Source: Streptomyces parvus (GTDB lineage Bacteria > Actinomycetota > Actinomycetes > Streptomycetales > Streptomycetaceae). From it: 64,000 bases of DNA. Numbering within the stretch: the stretch's first letter is position 1; every line of letters starts with the position of its first letter. A program made the position numbers and the translations under genes. Shown here in pieces: positions 22,060 to 29,738 of the stretch. The notes beneath the pieces were generated by a model. That model made no database searches, was not told the DNA's origin, and saw only the letters and a program-made list of their open reading frames with translations. The stretch spans positions 930,001 to 994,000 of the forward strand of contig NZ_CP135079.1 in the NCBI RefSeq assembly GCF_032121415.1. Reading direction: 5' to 3'.

Positions 22060-22635
22060 TCAGCGGACACCCGACTCCAGGCTCAGGTTCCAGCGGCCCG
22101 GCAGGCCGGTCAGCGTGATCGTCGACAGGGGGCGGACGTCGACGTTCCAGTACGTGGCGGGCGGGGCGTTCAGGGCGTAGACCAGGGCCGCCCGGATCAC
22201 GGCGGGTTCGGCGACCGCGACGACGAGGCCGTCGTCGGCGGGGCGGGTGTCCAGCCAGCCGCCCACGCGCCCGATGAAGCCGAGCATCGACTCGCCGCCG
22301 TGCGGGGCGCTGCGCGGGTCGGCGAGCCAGCGGTCCACGGCGGCCGGCTCCCGGGCGGTGACCTCGCCCAGGGTCATCCCCCGCCAGCGGCCCATCTCCC
22401 AGTCGCGCAGGGCCGGTTGGGCCATCGGCGCGAAGCCGAGGGCGTCCCCGGTGGCGCGGCTGCGCGGGGTGGGCGAGCAGTAACGCAGCTCGGCGGCGCC
22501 GAGCGGGACGAGCGTGTGGGCGACCAGCTGCACCTCGTGCCAGCCGGCCTGGTCGAGCGGCCGGTCGTCGTCGAAGCGTTCCGCCAGCCGGGAGGAGGTG
22601 CGCGCCGCTGCGACCAGGGAGACCCGAAGCGTCAT
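22060..22635 (-). CDS. Histidine-phosphatase-fold protein lacking catalytic histidines
   Basis: A 191-residue protein that follows the phosphoglycerate-mutase/histidine-phosphatase pattern throughout (SLVAAARTSS, ELRYCSPTPRSRATGDALG, ALRDWEMGRWRGMTLGEV, HGGESMLGFIGRVGGWL). However, the RHG phosphohistidine motif is replaced by AAR, and the second active-site His, normally in a VSHGGVIR-type segment, is Glu in VAVAEPAVIRAAL. The acid/base Glu of the DWEMGRW segment remains. It should fold but not form a phosphohistidine, so a binding or regulatory role is more likely. It stands alone, 61 bp upstream of the MocR gene's 3' end. Confidence 0.75.
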   Translation of the reverse strand: MTLRVSLVAAARTSSRLAERFDDDRPLDQAGWHEVQLVAHTLVPLGAAELRYCSPTPRSRATGDALGFAPMAQPALRDWEMGRWRGMTLGEVTAREPAAVDRWLADPRSAPHGGESMLGFIGRVGGWLDTRPADDGLVVAVAEPAVIRAALVYALNAPPATYWNVDVRPLSTITLTGLPGRWNLSLESGVR

Positions 22636-22696
22636 GGCGGGATCGTGAGGCCGAACGCCTGTTTGGTCAAGAGGGCCTGTGTGCCCGGCGCCGCGT

Positions 22697-24151
22697 TCAG
22701 CCGTCCAGAAGCCCGTCGAAAGCGGTACGGAGGCGGCGGACGCCCTCCGCGATCTCGGCCGCCCCGGAGACCCCGGCGAAGCTCAGGCGCACGTGTCCGG
22801 CCGGAGGCTCGGCGCAGAAGTAGGGGCGGCCGGGGGCGACGGCGACCGAGGCGCGCAGCGCGGCCGAGACGACGGCCGGCTCGTCGGCGCCCGCTCCCGC
22901 CCCGCCGCCGGGGAGCCGGAGCCAGAGGCTGCCGCCGCCCGCAGGGAGGTGCGCCAGTGTGAGTTCCGGCAGTTCGCTGCCGAGGGCGGCCGCCATGGCC
23001 GTACGGCGGCGCCCCAGCTCGACGGAGACGGCGGCCAGGTGCCGGCCCCAGGACGGGGAGCCGACGAGTTCCAGGGCGGCTTCCTGGAGCGGCCGGGGCA
23101 CGAAGAAGCTGTCGACGACCTGGATGGCCCGCAGGCGCTCCAGCACCGGACCACGGGCGGCCAGCGCGCCGACCCGGAGGCTGGGCGAGGTGGCCTTGGT
23201 CAGCGAGCAGACGTGGACGACGGTCCCGTCGGGGTCGTCGGCGGCCAGCGGCGCGGGGAGCGGCCCCGAGTCGTCGTGGACGAGCCGGCGGGCGAAGTCG
23301 TCCTCGACCACGAACGCGCCGGCCGCCCGGGCGATGGCCAGGACGTCGGGGCGGCGGGCGGGCGCGAGGGTGGCCCCGGTGGGGTTCTGGAAGAGCGGCT
23401 GGGTGACGAAGACCCGGGCGCCGGTGGCGCGGAACGCGGCGGCGAGCAGCTCGGGGCGGACCCCGTCGGCGTCCATCGGCACGGGGACGGGGCGCAGTCC
23501 GGTGGCGCGGGCGGCGGCGAGCATCCCCGGGTAGGTGGGCGACTCCACGAGGACCGGGGCCCCGGGCGGGGCGAGGGCGCGCAGGGCGGTGGCGAGGGCG
23601 CCCTGGCCACCCGCGGTGACCAGGATGTCGGCGGCGCTGACGGCGGGGCCGATCTCACGGGCGAACCAGGACCGCAGCTCGGGCAGCCCGTCCGTCGGGG
23701 GGCGGCTCCAGGCGCCCGGCCGGCGGCCCGCGCGGGCCAGGGCGGCGGAGAGCGCCCGTTCGGGCTGGAGCGAGGCGTGGAGGTAGCCGCCGTTGAACTC
23801 GATGACGCCGGGCGGTGGAGCGGCGAGGGTGACCAGCACCCCGGAGGCGTCGACGGTACGGGGCACCACCTCTGGCCCGCCGTCGCCGCTCAGCGACACC
23901 TCCTGCCAGGACGTGTCGCCCGGGGCGGGCAGTACTGCGCGGGGTTGCGCCCGGAACGCGCCGGAGCCGGGGCGGGTGGTGACGAGCCCCTCGGCGGCGA
24001 GCTGGGCGATGGCGCGGGAGACGGTGACGGGGCTGACCCGGAACCGTTCGACGAGTGCGCGACTGGACGGCAGCTTTCCACCGGGAGAGTAGCGGTTGAG
24101 CTCGGCCCGCAGGGAAGTGACCAGTTCGGCGACGCTGCTACGCTCTTGCAT
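22697..24151 (-). CDS. MocR-type GntR regulator with aminotransferase domain
   Basis: A 484-residue PLP-dependent transcription factor. Residues 1-65 form a GntR winged helix (LPSSRALVERFRVSPVTVSRAI). Residues 110-480 form a fold-type I aminotransferase domain with the Schiff-base Lys319 in VCSLTKATSPSLR, the NPTGAT loop near 256-261 and the DDF segment near 284. MocR proteins usually sense PLP or an amine and control a divergent gene, here an EamA exporter. The two ATG codons overlap on opposite strands (CATG at 24149-24152). TATCCT lies eight bases before this ATG, implying a leaderless transcript. Confidence 0.88.
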   Translation of the reverse strand: MQERSSVAELVTSLRAELNRYSPGGKLPSSRALVERFRVSPVTVSRAIAQLAAEGLVTTRPGSGAFRAQPRAVLPAPGDTSWQEVSLSGDGGPEVVPRTVDASGVLVTLAAPPPGVIEFNGGYLHASLQPERALSAALARAGRRPGAWSRPPTDGLPELRSWFAREIGPAVSAADILVTAGGQGALATALRALAPPGAPVLVESPTYPGMLAAARATGLRPVPVPMDADGVRPELLAAAFRATGARVFVTQPLFQNPTGATLAPARRPDVLAIARAAGAFVVEDDFARRLVHDDSGPLPAPLAADDPDGTVVHVCSLTKATSPSLRVGALAARGPVLERLRAIQVVDSFFVPRPLQEAALELVGSPSWGRHLAAVSVELGRRRTAMAAALGSELPELTLAHLPAGGGSLWLRLPGGGAGAGADEPAVVSAALRASVAVAPGRPYFCAEPPAGHVRLSFAGVSGAAEIAEGVRRLRTAFDGLLDG

Positions 24152-25232
24152 GAGAGCACAGGATAGCGCTACCCCTTCTTCAGCGATAGCGGTCGCTGGT
24201 CCGGCGGTCACCCCGCACCCCACGTCGGCGGCCCCCGGGGCGGGCCCGTCGACAGCGCCGGGAGGAGCCGGGGCGGCGAGCGGCCCCACGCCGGGGCCGT
24301 CGACCGGAGACCCATCAAGCGGCCCTTCGGCCGCTTCTTCGGCCGGCCGGAGCGGCACCGTGCTCGCCGGGCTCGGCGTCGTGGCGTTCTCGCTCACCTT
24401 TCCGGCCACCGCCTGGGGTCTGGAGAGCTTCGGCCCCTGGTCCCTGGTGGCGCTGCGCAGCGTGCTCGCCGCCCTGGTCGCGGGCGGGGTGCTGCTGGCC
24501 GCACGCGTCCCGCTGCCCGCGCGCCGCCACTTGGCCGGGCTCGCGGTGGTAGGAGGCGGGGTGGTCGTGGGCTTCCCGCTGCTGACCACGCTGGCCCTCC
24601 AGACCTCCACCACCTCGCACGCGGCCGTGGTCGTGGGTCTGCTGCCGCTGACCACGGCGGTGCTGGGGTCCCTGCGCACCGAGGAGCGGCCCTCGCGGAC
24701 GTTCTGGATCGCGGCCCTCGCCGGGGCGGCCGTGGTGATCGCTTTCACCGTGCAGCAGAGCGGCGGCGCCCTGGCGGCCGGCGATCTTTACCTGTTCGGC
24801 GCGTTGCTGGTCTGCGCGGCCGGATACACCGAGGGCGGCCGGCTGGCCCGCGTGATGCCGGGGTGGCAGGTGATCGGCTGGGCACTGGTCCTGTGCCTGC
24901 CGCTCGCGGTGGCGGGCAGCCTGGTGGCTCTGCCGCTCGAACCCGTGCGCCTGAACGCCCACGGCGTCCTCGGCCTGGTCTGGGTCGCCGCCGGATCCAC
25001 CTTCCTCGGGCTGTACGTCTGGTACCGGGGGATGGCGGCGATCGGGGTGGCCCGCGCCAGTCAGCTCCAACTCGCCCAGCCACTGCTGACGCTCGTGTGG
25101 TCCTTCCTTCTGCTCGGCGAGGAGTTGTCGGCGGCGGCTCCGGTCGCGGCGGTGGCCGTACTCGTCTGCATCGCCGCCACCCAGCGGGCGGGCCGCCGCG
25201 CAGGACGGGAAGCCAGGACCGTACGGTCATAG
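24150..25232 (+). CDS. EamA (DMT superfamily) transporter
   Basis: A 360-residue inner-membrane protein with ten helices in two EamA repeats (first repeat from about residue 71, second from about 210). It probably exports an amino acid, amine or other metabolite. The first 70 residues form a Pro/Ser/Gly/Ala-rich extension. An alternative GTG at 24360 with CGGAG seven bases upstream starts right at the first helix. The extension has GC-rich third positions, so both starts remain possible. The divergent MocR gene is the likely regulator; TACGCT five bases before the ATG suggests a leaderless message. DUF1918 follows. Confidence 0.85.
   Translation: MRAQDSATPSSAIAVAGPAVTPHPTSAAPGAGPSTAPGGAGAASGPTPGPSTGDPSSGPSAASSAGRSGTVLAGLGVVAFSLTFPATAWGLESFGPWSLVALRSVLAALVAGGVLLAARVPLPARRHLAGLAVVGGGVVVGFPLLTTLALQTSTTSHAAVVVGLLPLTTAVLGSLRTEERPSRTFWIAALAGAAVVIAFTVQQSGGALAAGDLYLFGALLVCAAGYTEGGRLARVMPGWQVIGWALVLCLPLAVAGSLVALPLEPVRLNAHGVLGLVWVAAGSTFLGLYVWYRGMAAIGVARASQLQLAQPLLTLVWSFLLLGEELSAAAPVAAVAVLVCIAATQRAGRRAGREARTVRS
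24162..24191. promoter_or_regulatory. Direct-repeat operator candidate for MocR
   Basis: GATAGCG occurs at 24162-24168 and again at 24185-24191. On the MocR strand these copies cover the presumed -10 (TATCCT) and lie near the -35 region. Spaced direct repeats over the promoter are typical MocR targets. The site falls within the 5' coding part of the divergent transporter if that gene starts at 24150. Confidence 0.5.
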
Positions 25233-25279
25233 ACTTGTCGACACGGACACCGTCTTCCCCTGTGAGGAGGTCGCTCCCG

Positions 25280-25483
25280 ATGGAGGCGCACACGGGCGAC
25301 CGGCTGCTGATGCACGGCAGGACCGTGGGACAGCACGACCGGGTCGCCGAGATCATCGAGGTGCTCGGTGACGGGGGCGCTCCCCCGTACCGGCTCCGCT
25401 TCGACGACGGCCGTGAACACCTGGTGTCACCGGGCCCCGACAGCGTCGTCCAGCACCTGGAGACGTCGAAGGACGAGCGGTAG
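25280..25483 (+). CDS. DUF1918 domain protein
   Basis: A 67-residue protein with the small SH3-like beta barrel of DUF1918 (GDRLLMHGRTVGQHDR, then PYRLRFDDGREHLVSPG). In this family Gly-Asp-Arg-rich strands of this kind recur near stress and membrane genes; its role is unknown. GAGGAGG lies nine bases before the ATG. It follows the EamA gene by 47 bp and may be co-transcribed with it. Confidence 0.85.
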   Translation: MEAHTGDRLLMHGRTVGQHDRVAEIIEVLGDGGAPPYRLRFDDGREHLVSPGPDSVVQHLETSKDER

Positions 25484-25531
25484 CAGGGCCGGGACCGGAC
25501 CGTGCGGGAAGATCCCGGCCCCGGCGTCGGC

Positions 25532-25602
25532 GGCTCGGCTCGCGAACCGTTCCCGGAGGCTCGGCTCGCGAACCGCGCCGGCAGGCTCAGCCCGAGAACC
25601 GG
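25532..25602. repeat. 26-bp tandem repeat, three units
   Basis: GGCTCGGCTCGCGAACCG occurs at 25532-25549 and 25558-25575. A diverged copy (15 of 18 bases) at 25584-25601 gives a regular 26-bp period. The third unit overlaps the last codons of the glycoside-hydrolase-like gene on the minus strand. Confidence 0.75.
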
Positions 25603-26891
25603 CCCCGCCGGTGGGAACGGGCACGGATCCGGTCCGGGTAGAGCCGGACCCGGTCCGGGTAGTGGTCGGCCACCACGCGTCGCATCGCGCCGATCCGGTC
25701 CGCCAGCACGCTCTTCCCGGAGAAGAAGACGTGGCCGCCCGCCTCCTCGTGGTCCCGGGCGAGGGTGAGGTGGCGGGAGAGTTCCGCCGGGTCCTGCCAG
25801 GCGTCCGCCTGGGCCGGATCGCCGGCCTTGTACAGCGCCTCGCCCACGTACAGGTCGACGCCCGTCCCCCGGACGGTCGCGCTCCACCAGGCGAGGACCT
25901 TGGCGTAGTCGGCGGCGGTCTGGCCGATGTGCCAGTAGATCTGCGGGCAGATGTAGTCGATCCACCCCTCCTTGACCCACTTACGGGTGTCGGCGTGCAG
26001 GTCGTCGTACGTCTGCACGCCCGCCCGCGTGTCCGATCCCAGCGGATCGGTCCCCTTGTTGCGCCAGACCGCGAAGGGGCTGATCCCGAAGCGGACGTGC
26101 GGCTTGATCGCCCGGATCCGCTCCGCCGTCTCGCGCACGAGCCGGTCGATGTTGTCGCGCCGCCAGGCCGCCCGGTCGGCGAAGCCGCCGCCGTACCGCT
26201 CGAACTCCGCGTCGTCGTCGAAGGTCTGCCCGGCCACCGGATACGGGTAGAAGTAGTCGTCCCAGTGCACGGCGTCGATGTCGTAGCGGCGTACGGCGTC
26301 GAGCATCGCGTCCTGGACGAAGCGTCGTACCTCCGGCAGCCCCGGGTTGTAGTAGAGCTTCCCGCCGTACGGCACGACCCAGTCCGGGTGCTTCCGGGCG
26401 GGATGGGAGGCGATCAGGCGGGAGGGGTCCGTGTGGTTCGCCACCCGGTACGGGTTGAACCAGGCGTGCAGCTCCAGGCCCCGGTCGTGCGCCGCGCGCA
26501 CCGCCGTGCCGAGCGGATCCCAGCCCGGGTCCTTGCCCTGGGTGCCGGTGAGGCAGCCGGCCCACGGCTCGTACGGCGAGGGCCACAGGGCGTCGGCGGT
26601 CGGCCGGACCTGGAGCACCACCGTGTTGAGCCGCAGCTCCACCGCCCGGTCCAGATAGGCGAACAGCTCGGCCTCCTGCCGCGCCGCGGTGAGGCCCGGC
26701 TTCGATGGCCAGTCGATGTTGGCGACGGTGGCGATCCACATGCCGCGCACCTCCCCCGCCGCCCTCGGGAGCCCGCCGCCCTTCCGTCTCCCCGACGGGG
26801 AGGCGACCGCGTCACCGGCGGTCGTCATCGCCGCCAGCAGTCCGGCCGCGCTCAGTACGAACGTCCTTCTCGCCACACCTGTGCGCCGCAT
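25587..26891 (-). CDS. Exported family-10-like glycosyl hydrolase (GHL10 type)
   Basis: A 434-residue extracellular protein. A twin-arginine signal opens it (ARRTFVLSAAGLLAA, with RR followed by F-V-L), so it is probably folded before export. The rest is a TIM-barrel of the bacterial GHL10/YngK group: EVRGMWIATVANIDWPSKPGL, HAWFNPYR, DAVHWDDYFYPYPV and RFGISPFAVW are all diagnostic. The acidic pair in HWDDY is the probable active site. Related enzymes cleave glycans in the cell wall or exopolysaccharide, but the substrate is unproven. The start at 26891 is preferred because AGAGG precedes it and the twin arginines then fall within 10 residues. It is divergent from the dehydrogenase gene. Confidence 0.85.
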   Translation of the reverse strand: MRRTGVARRTFVLSAAGLLAAMTTAGDAVASPSGRRKGGGLPRAAGEVRGMWIATVANIDWPSKPGLTAARQEAELFAYLDRAVELRLNTVVLQVRPTADALWPSPYEPWAGCLTGTQGKDPGWDPLGTAVRAAHDRGLELHAWFNPYRVANHTDPSRLIASHPARKHPDWVVPYGGKLYYNPGLPEVRRFVQDAMLDAVRRYDIDAVHWDDYFYPYPVAGQTFDDDAEFERYGGGFADRAAWRRDNIDRLVRETAERIRAIKPHVRFGISPFAVWRNKGTDPLGSDTRAGVQTYDDLHADTRKWVKEGWIDYICPQIYWHIGQTAADYAKVLAWWSATVRGTGVDLYVGEALYKAGDPAQADAWQDPAELSRHLTLARDHEEAGGHVFFSGKSVLADRIGAMRRVVADHYPDRVRLYPDRIRARSHRRGRFSG

Positions 26892-27080
26892 CCCGGCCCA
26901 CCTCTCTCCGCCGTGTCCCGCACCCGACTCCAATGGCTCTACGTAACCGCATCATGCCCATCCGTAGCCGCCGCGACCCGCGGGACGTTCACGGCGGCAT
27001 TCGGAGTAACGTCGTGGGGTCGAGGCGGGCACCGGAATCACACGGGACCCTGCGATACGGAGAACAGCGAAAGGCACGAG

Positions 27081-27953
27081 GTGACGGACCTTATGGCCGA
27101 CATTGCACGCGTCGGAGTGGTGGGCTGTGGCCAGATGGGCGCAGGTATCGCGGAGGTGTGCGCGCGCAGCGGCCTCGAAGTGAAGGTCGCCGAGACCACC
27201 GGTGAAGCGCTGGAGATCGGCCGCACCCGCCTGCACAACTCCCTCTCGAAGGCCGCCGAACGCGGCAAGATCACGGTGGCGGAGCGGGACGAGACCCTCG
27301 GCCGGCTGACCTTCACGACCGACCTCGGGGAGTTCGCCGACCGCGATCTCGTCATCGAGGCCGTCGTGGAGAACGAGCAGGTCAAGACGGAGATCTTCCA
27401 GGTGCTCGACCAGGTGGTGACCCGGCAGGACGCGATCCTGGCCTCCAACACCTCCTCGATCCCGCTGGTGAAGCTGGCCGTCGCCACCTCGCGCCCGGAC
27501 CGGGTCATCGGCATCCACTTCTTCAACCCGGCACCGGTGCAGAAGCTCGTCGAGCTGATCCCGGCACTGACCACGTCGGACGAGACGATCAAGCGCGCCG
27601 AGGCCGTCGTGCAGGACGTGCTCGGCAAGCACCCGATCCGCGCCCAGGACCGGTCCGGGTTCGTCGTGAACGCGCTGCTGATCCCCTACCTGCTCTCCGC
27701 GATCCGGATGTTCGAGTCCGGCATCGCCAGCCGCGAAGACATCGACAACGGCATGGAGATGGGCTGCGCCCACCCGATGGGTCCGCTCAAGCTGGCCGAT
27801 CTGATCGGCCTGGACACCGTGGCCTCGGTCGCGGACTCGATGTACGCCGAGTACAAGGAGCCGCTGTACGCCGCTCCCCCGCTGCTCCAGCGCATGGTCG
27901 ACGCGGGCCGCCTCGGCCGCAAGACGGGGTCGGGCTTCTACCCGTACGGCTGA
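27081..27953 (+). CDS. 3-hydroxybutyryl-CoA dehydrogenase
   Basis: An NAD(P)-dependent cytosolic enzyme of 290 residues oxidising 3-hydroxyacyl-CoA in fatty-acid or butyrate-type metabolism. The Rossmann motif is VGVVGCGQMGAGIAEVCARSG near residues 12-31 (listed here in part). IGIHFFNPAPVQKLVE carries the catalytic His, and NALLIPYL with HPMGPLKLADLIGLD forms the C-terminal dimer domain. The GTG at 27081 gives the TDLMADIARVG start; an ATG four codons later is possible. Its last ~110 bp and terminator are duplicated 14.8 kb downstream, and the whole sialic-acid cluster lies between the two copies. Confidence 0.93.
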   Translation: MTDLMADIARVGVVGCGQMGAGIAEVCARSGLEVKVAETTGEALEIGRTRLHNSLSKAAERGKITVAERDETLGRLTFTTDLGEFADRDLVIEAVVENEQVKTEIFQVLDQVVTRQDAILASNTSSIPLVKLAVATSRPDRVIGIHFFNPAPVQKLVELIPALTTSDETIKRAEAVVQDVLGKHPIRAQDRSGFVVNALLIPYLLSAIRMFESGIASREDIDNGMEMGCAHPMGPLKLADLIGLDTVASVADSMYAEYKEPLYAAPPLLQRMVDAGRLGRKTGSGFYPYG

Positions 27954-27992
27954 CCACCGCCCGCGGGCCCGGCGCTCACCCTGCTGGGCCCG
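27841..27992. repeat. Left direct repeat flanking the nan island
   Basis: This is the 3' end of the dehydrogenase gene plus its terminator. Positions 27841-27927 are identical to 42681-42767, and 98 of the first 100 bases match. The similarity stops abruptly on its 5' side and resumes weakly over the terminator hairpin. The repeat sets a unit length of 14,840 bp and looks like an attachment-type or recombination boundary. Confidence 0.9.
27964..27992 (+). terminator. Terminator of the dehydrogenase gene
   Basis: CGGGCCCGGC (27964-27973) pairs with GCTGGGCCCG (27983-27992) with one G-U-type mismatch, 11 bases after the stop codon. The right repeat carries a close relative. Confidence 0.7.
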
Positions 27993-28019
27993 TCCACCCT
28001 CACCCCCATTGCCGGGGAG

Positions 28020-28187
28020 GCTTCTCGGGATCGGCATGTCGACAGCCTGAATAGGCCAGTCGGTGGCCCGCTGGCGAGCGGGCCACCGTCGCGCCAGGTG
28101 GCGCTCAACCTCGCGGTCGTAGTCGTCGACCGGCGCCGTGCTCGGGCTCCGCACGGAAGTGCCGCCCGCCGAAGTGACCTGCGTCAT
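28020..28187 (-). pseudogene. Truncated ORF of unknown origin at the island edge
   Basis: The reading frame starts at ATG 28187 and looks codon-biased for about 55 residues (APVDDYDREVERHLARRW is a plausible protein segment). It then runs into the dehydrogenase terminator and antisense sequence, where it no longer looks coding. Its start overlaps the stop of the preceding small ORF as TGATG, typical of coupled genes. It may be the 5' part of a gene cut by the island junction. No family is recognised. Confidence 0.35.
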
Positions 28188-28405
28188 CAGCTCGTTTGCC
28201 GGACAGCTCGCGTTCGTGCCACCGTGCTGCGGCCAGGTCCGGGCTTAGCGCGATCGTCGTACCAGTAGGGCCAGCGACGTGCCGTTCGAAGGAACGGCTC
28301 ATCGGCCACGATCACCGCGACGCGGTATCCGTCGGCGGCCCAGGCCGCTGCGGTCCGCAGCGCGAAACCCTCCGGGTCTCCATAGTCCAGCCTCAACGCA
28401 TTCAT
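28187..28405 (-). CDS. Small hypothetical protein
   Basis: A 72-residue ORF (ATG at 28405) with streptomycete-like codon use in its first 55 codons: NALRLDYGDPEGFALRTA and AVIVADEPFLRTARRWPYW are the clearest parts. No family is recognised and the ribosome binding site is weak. It ends in a TGATG overlap with the truncated ORF at 28187. Possibly a plasmid- or phage-type accessory gene, but that is a guess. Confidence 0.35.
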   Translation of the reverse strand: MNALRLDYGDPEGFALRTAAAWAADGYRVAVIVADEPFLRTARRWPYWYDDRAKPGPGRSTVARTRAVRQTS

Positions 28406-28729
28406 GGACTGGACGCCGACGACAACGTGCTCGGCAGGGCGCCGCTTCCGCCGATTGCGAGGCGCGTTGGCGGATTCAAGCAGTCCGCCGAATTCATCAC
28501 CTGGGGAGTTCGAGGTCCGCCTCGACCCCCGCACCCGGTGTTTCCTGGAAGATTCGCCATGGCGTGGTGGAGGGCGCGCCCCGGTTCCTGGCGGCCGACG
28601 GTTCGGCAATGCCCCGGCCGCAGAACTCCGACGCGTCCCAGATACTCGCCTTCGCCACCCGCTGACATCCGTGCCGCACCCGCTCACCCCGTCCCGGGTG
28701 GGCGGATGCTCCGGCGTCGGTCCCGGCGA
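28406..28729. other. Region without a convincing gene
   Basis: Short open frames occur on both strands. The best on the minus strand (ending 28497) contains KASIWDASEFCGRG, but it has no supporting start or ribosome binding site. Codon bias is poor. Probably decayed coding DNA at the island edge. Confidence 0.4.
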
Positions 28730-28785
28730 GCGTCGAGGCGTGCGTCGTCCCCCGGACGGCCGGGGGACGACGCACGCCTCGACGC
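28730..28785 (-). terminator. Very strong hairpin terminator of the nanA/ABC operon
   Basis: Perfect 26-base arms (28730-28755 with 28760-28785, outer end GCGTCGAGGCG) are joined by a four-base ACGG loop. The hairpin lies 15 bases after the stop codon of the lyase gene, the last gene of the minus-strand transporter operon. Confidence 0.85.
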
Positions 28786-28799
28786 CTATGTGGCGGGAT

Positions 28800-29738
28800 C
28801 TACTGCGCTCGGGACAGGCCGGCGCGGGTGAGACAGCTGCTGACGGAGGCCGTCTCCGCCTCGTCGAGCCGTCGCATGGGCGGGCTCATGACGTTGGTGG
28901 CGATGACACCGCGCAGCATCAGGGCGGTCTTGAACGCGCCGAGGCCGGCAGCCGTCGCCGAGGCCGTGCCGGGGCGGGCTGCCCGGACGATGTCGAACAA
29001 GCCGACGAGCCGGTCCTGCTCGGCCTTCGCGGCGGCCCAGTCGCCTCGCACGGCCGCCTCGTGCAGCCGCACATAGCCGTGCGGGTCCACGTTGCCCAGG
29101 CCGGGTACGGAGCCGTGGGCGCCGCTCAGCATCATCGCGTCGACCACCAGTTCATGACCGGTGAGGATGGAGAATCCCGGGAGGTCCCGCGCTCCGATGA
29201 CCAGACGTCGGAAGGATCCGTCGTCGCCGCTGGAGTCCTTCACGCCCGCGAGCACCCCGTCCGCCGCGAGCGGCAGCAGGAGTTCGGGGTCCAGCTTGCT
29301 GTGGACGCAGACCGGCACGTCGTACGCCAGGAGCGGCAGGTCGACGGCGGCCGCGAGGTCCCGGAAGTGGCGGTCGATCTCGGTGACATGGGTGCGCGTG
29401 TAGAAGGGGGCGGTGGCGACGACGGCGTCGGCGCCCAGGGCGGCCGCGGCGCGGGCTCGTTCGGCGGCCCGGTCGGTGGTGGTTTCGATGGCTCCGACGA
29501 GTACCGGGACCTGGCCGGCCGCCGTCGCGGTGATCACCTTGATGACCTCATCCTGCCGGGCGGGTGTCAGATAGGCGGTCTCACCCGAACTGCCGAGGGC
29601 GAAGAGACCGTTGACGCCGCCGTCGAGGAGATGGCCCACGACCCGTTCCAGGGAAGCGCGGTCGAGGTCACCGTCGGCAGTGAGCGGGGTGACGACGGGC
29701 GGGATCACCCCGGAGTAGAGCCGGGCGGGGGTGGTCAT
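28800..29738 (-). CDS. nanA: N-acetylneuraminate lyase-like (DapA family) aldolase
   Basis: A class I aldolase of 312 residues in the DapA/NanA TIM-barrel family. The Schiff-base Lys167 sits in AGVKDSSGD, the proton-relay Tyr139 in AYDVPV, and the pyruvate-binding loop reads GSSGET (49-54). In this setting the reaction is probably N-acetylneuraminate to N-acetylmannosamine plus pyruvate. It overlaps the ABC ATPase gene by ATGA, so it is the last gene of the import operon, followed by a 26-bp-stem terminator. A second, closely related copy lies at 40005. Other DapA-family aldolase activities cannot be excluded from sequence alone. AAGGAG precedes the start. Confidence 0.8.
   Translation of the reverse strand: MTTPARLYSGVIPPVVTPLTADGDLDRASLERVVGHLLDGGVNGLFALGSSGETAYLTPARQDEVIKVITATAAGQVPVLVGAIETTTDRAAERARAAAALGADAVVATAPFYTRTHVTEIDRHFRDLAAAVDLPLLAYDVPVCVHSKLDPELLLPLAADGVLAGVKDSSGDDGSFRRLVIGARDLPGFSILTGHELVVDAMMLSGAHGSVPGLGNVDPHGYVRLHEAAVRGDWAAAKAEQDRLVGLFDIVRAARPGTASATAAGLGAFKTALMLRGVIATNVMSPPMRRLDEAETASVSSCLTRAGLSRAQ

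Noticed and set aside
27841..27992. tRNA gene as the integration target
   Set aside because: No tRNA cloverleaf was found near either repeat; the repeated DNA is the 3' end of a protein gene.
28497..28775. Minus-strand frame containing KASIWDASEFCGRG
   Set aside because: It overlaps the perfect terminator hairpin, has no ribosome binding site and matches no family known to me; kept only as non-coding sequence.
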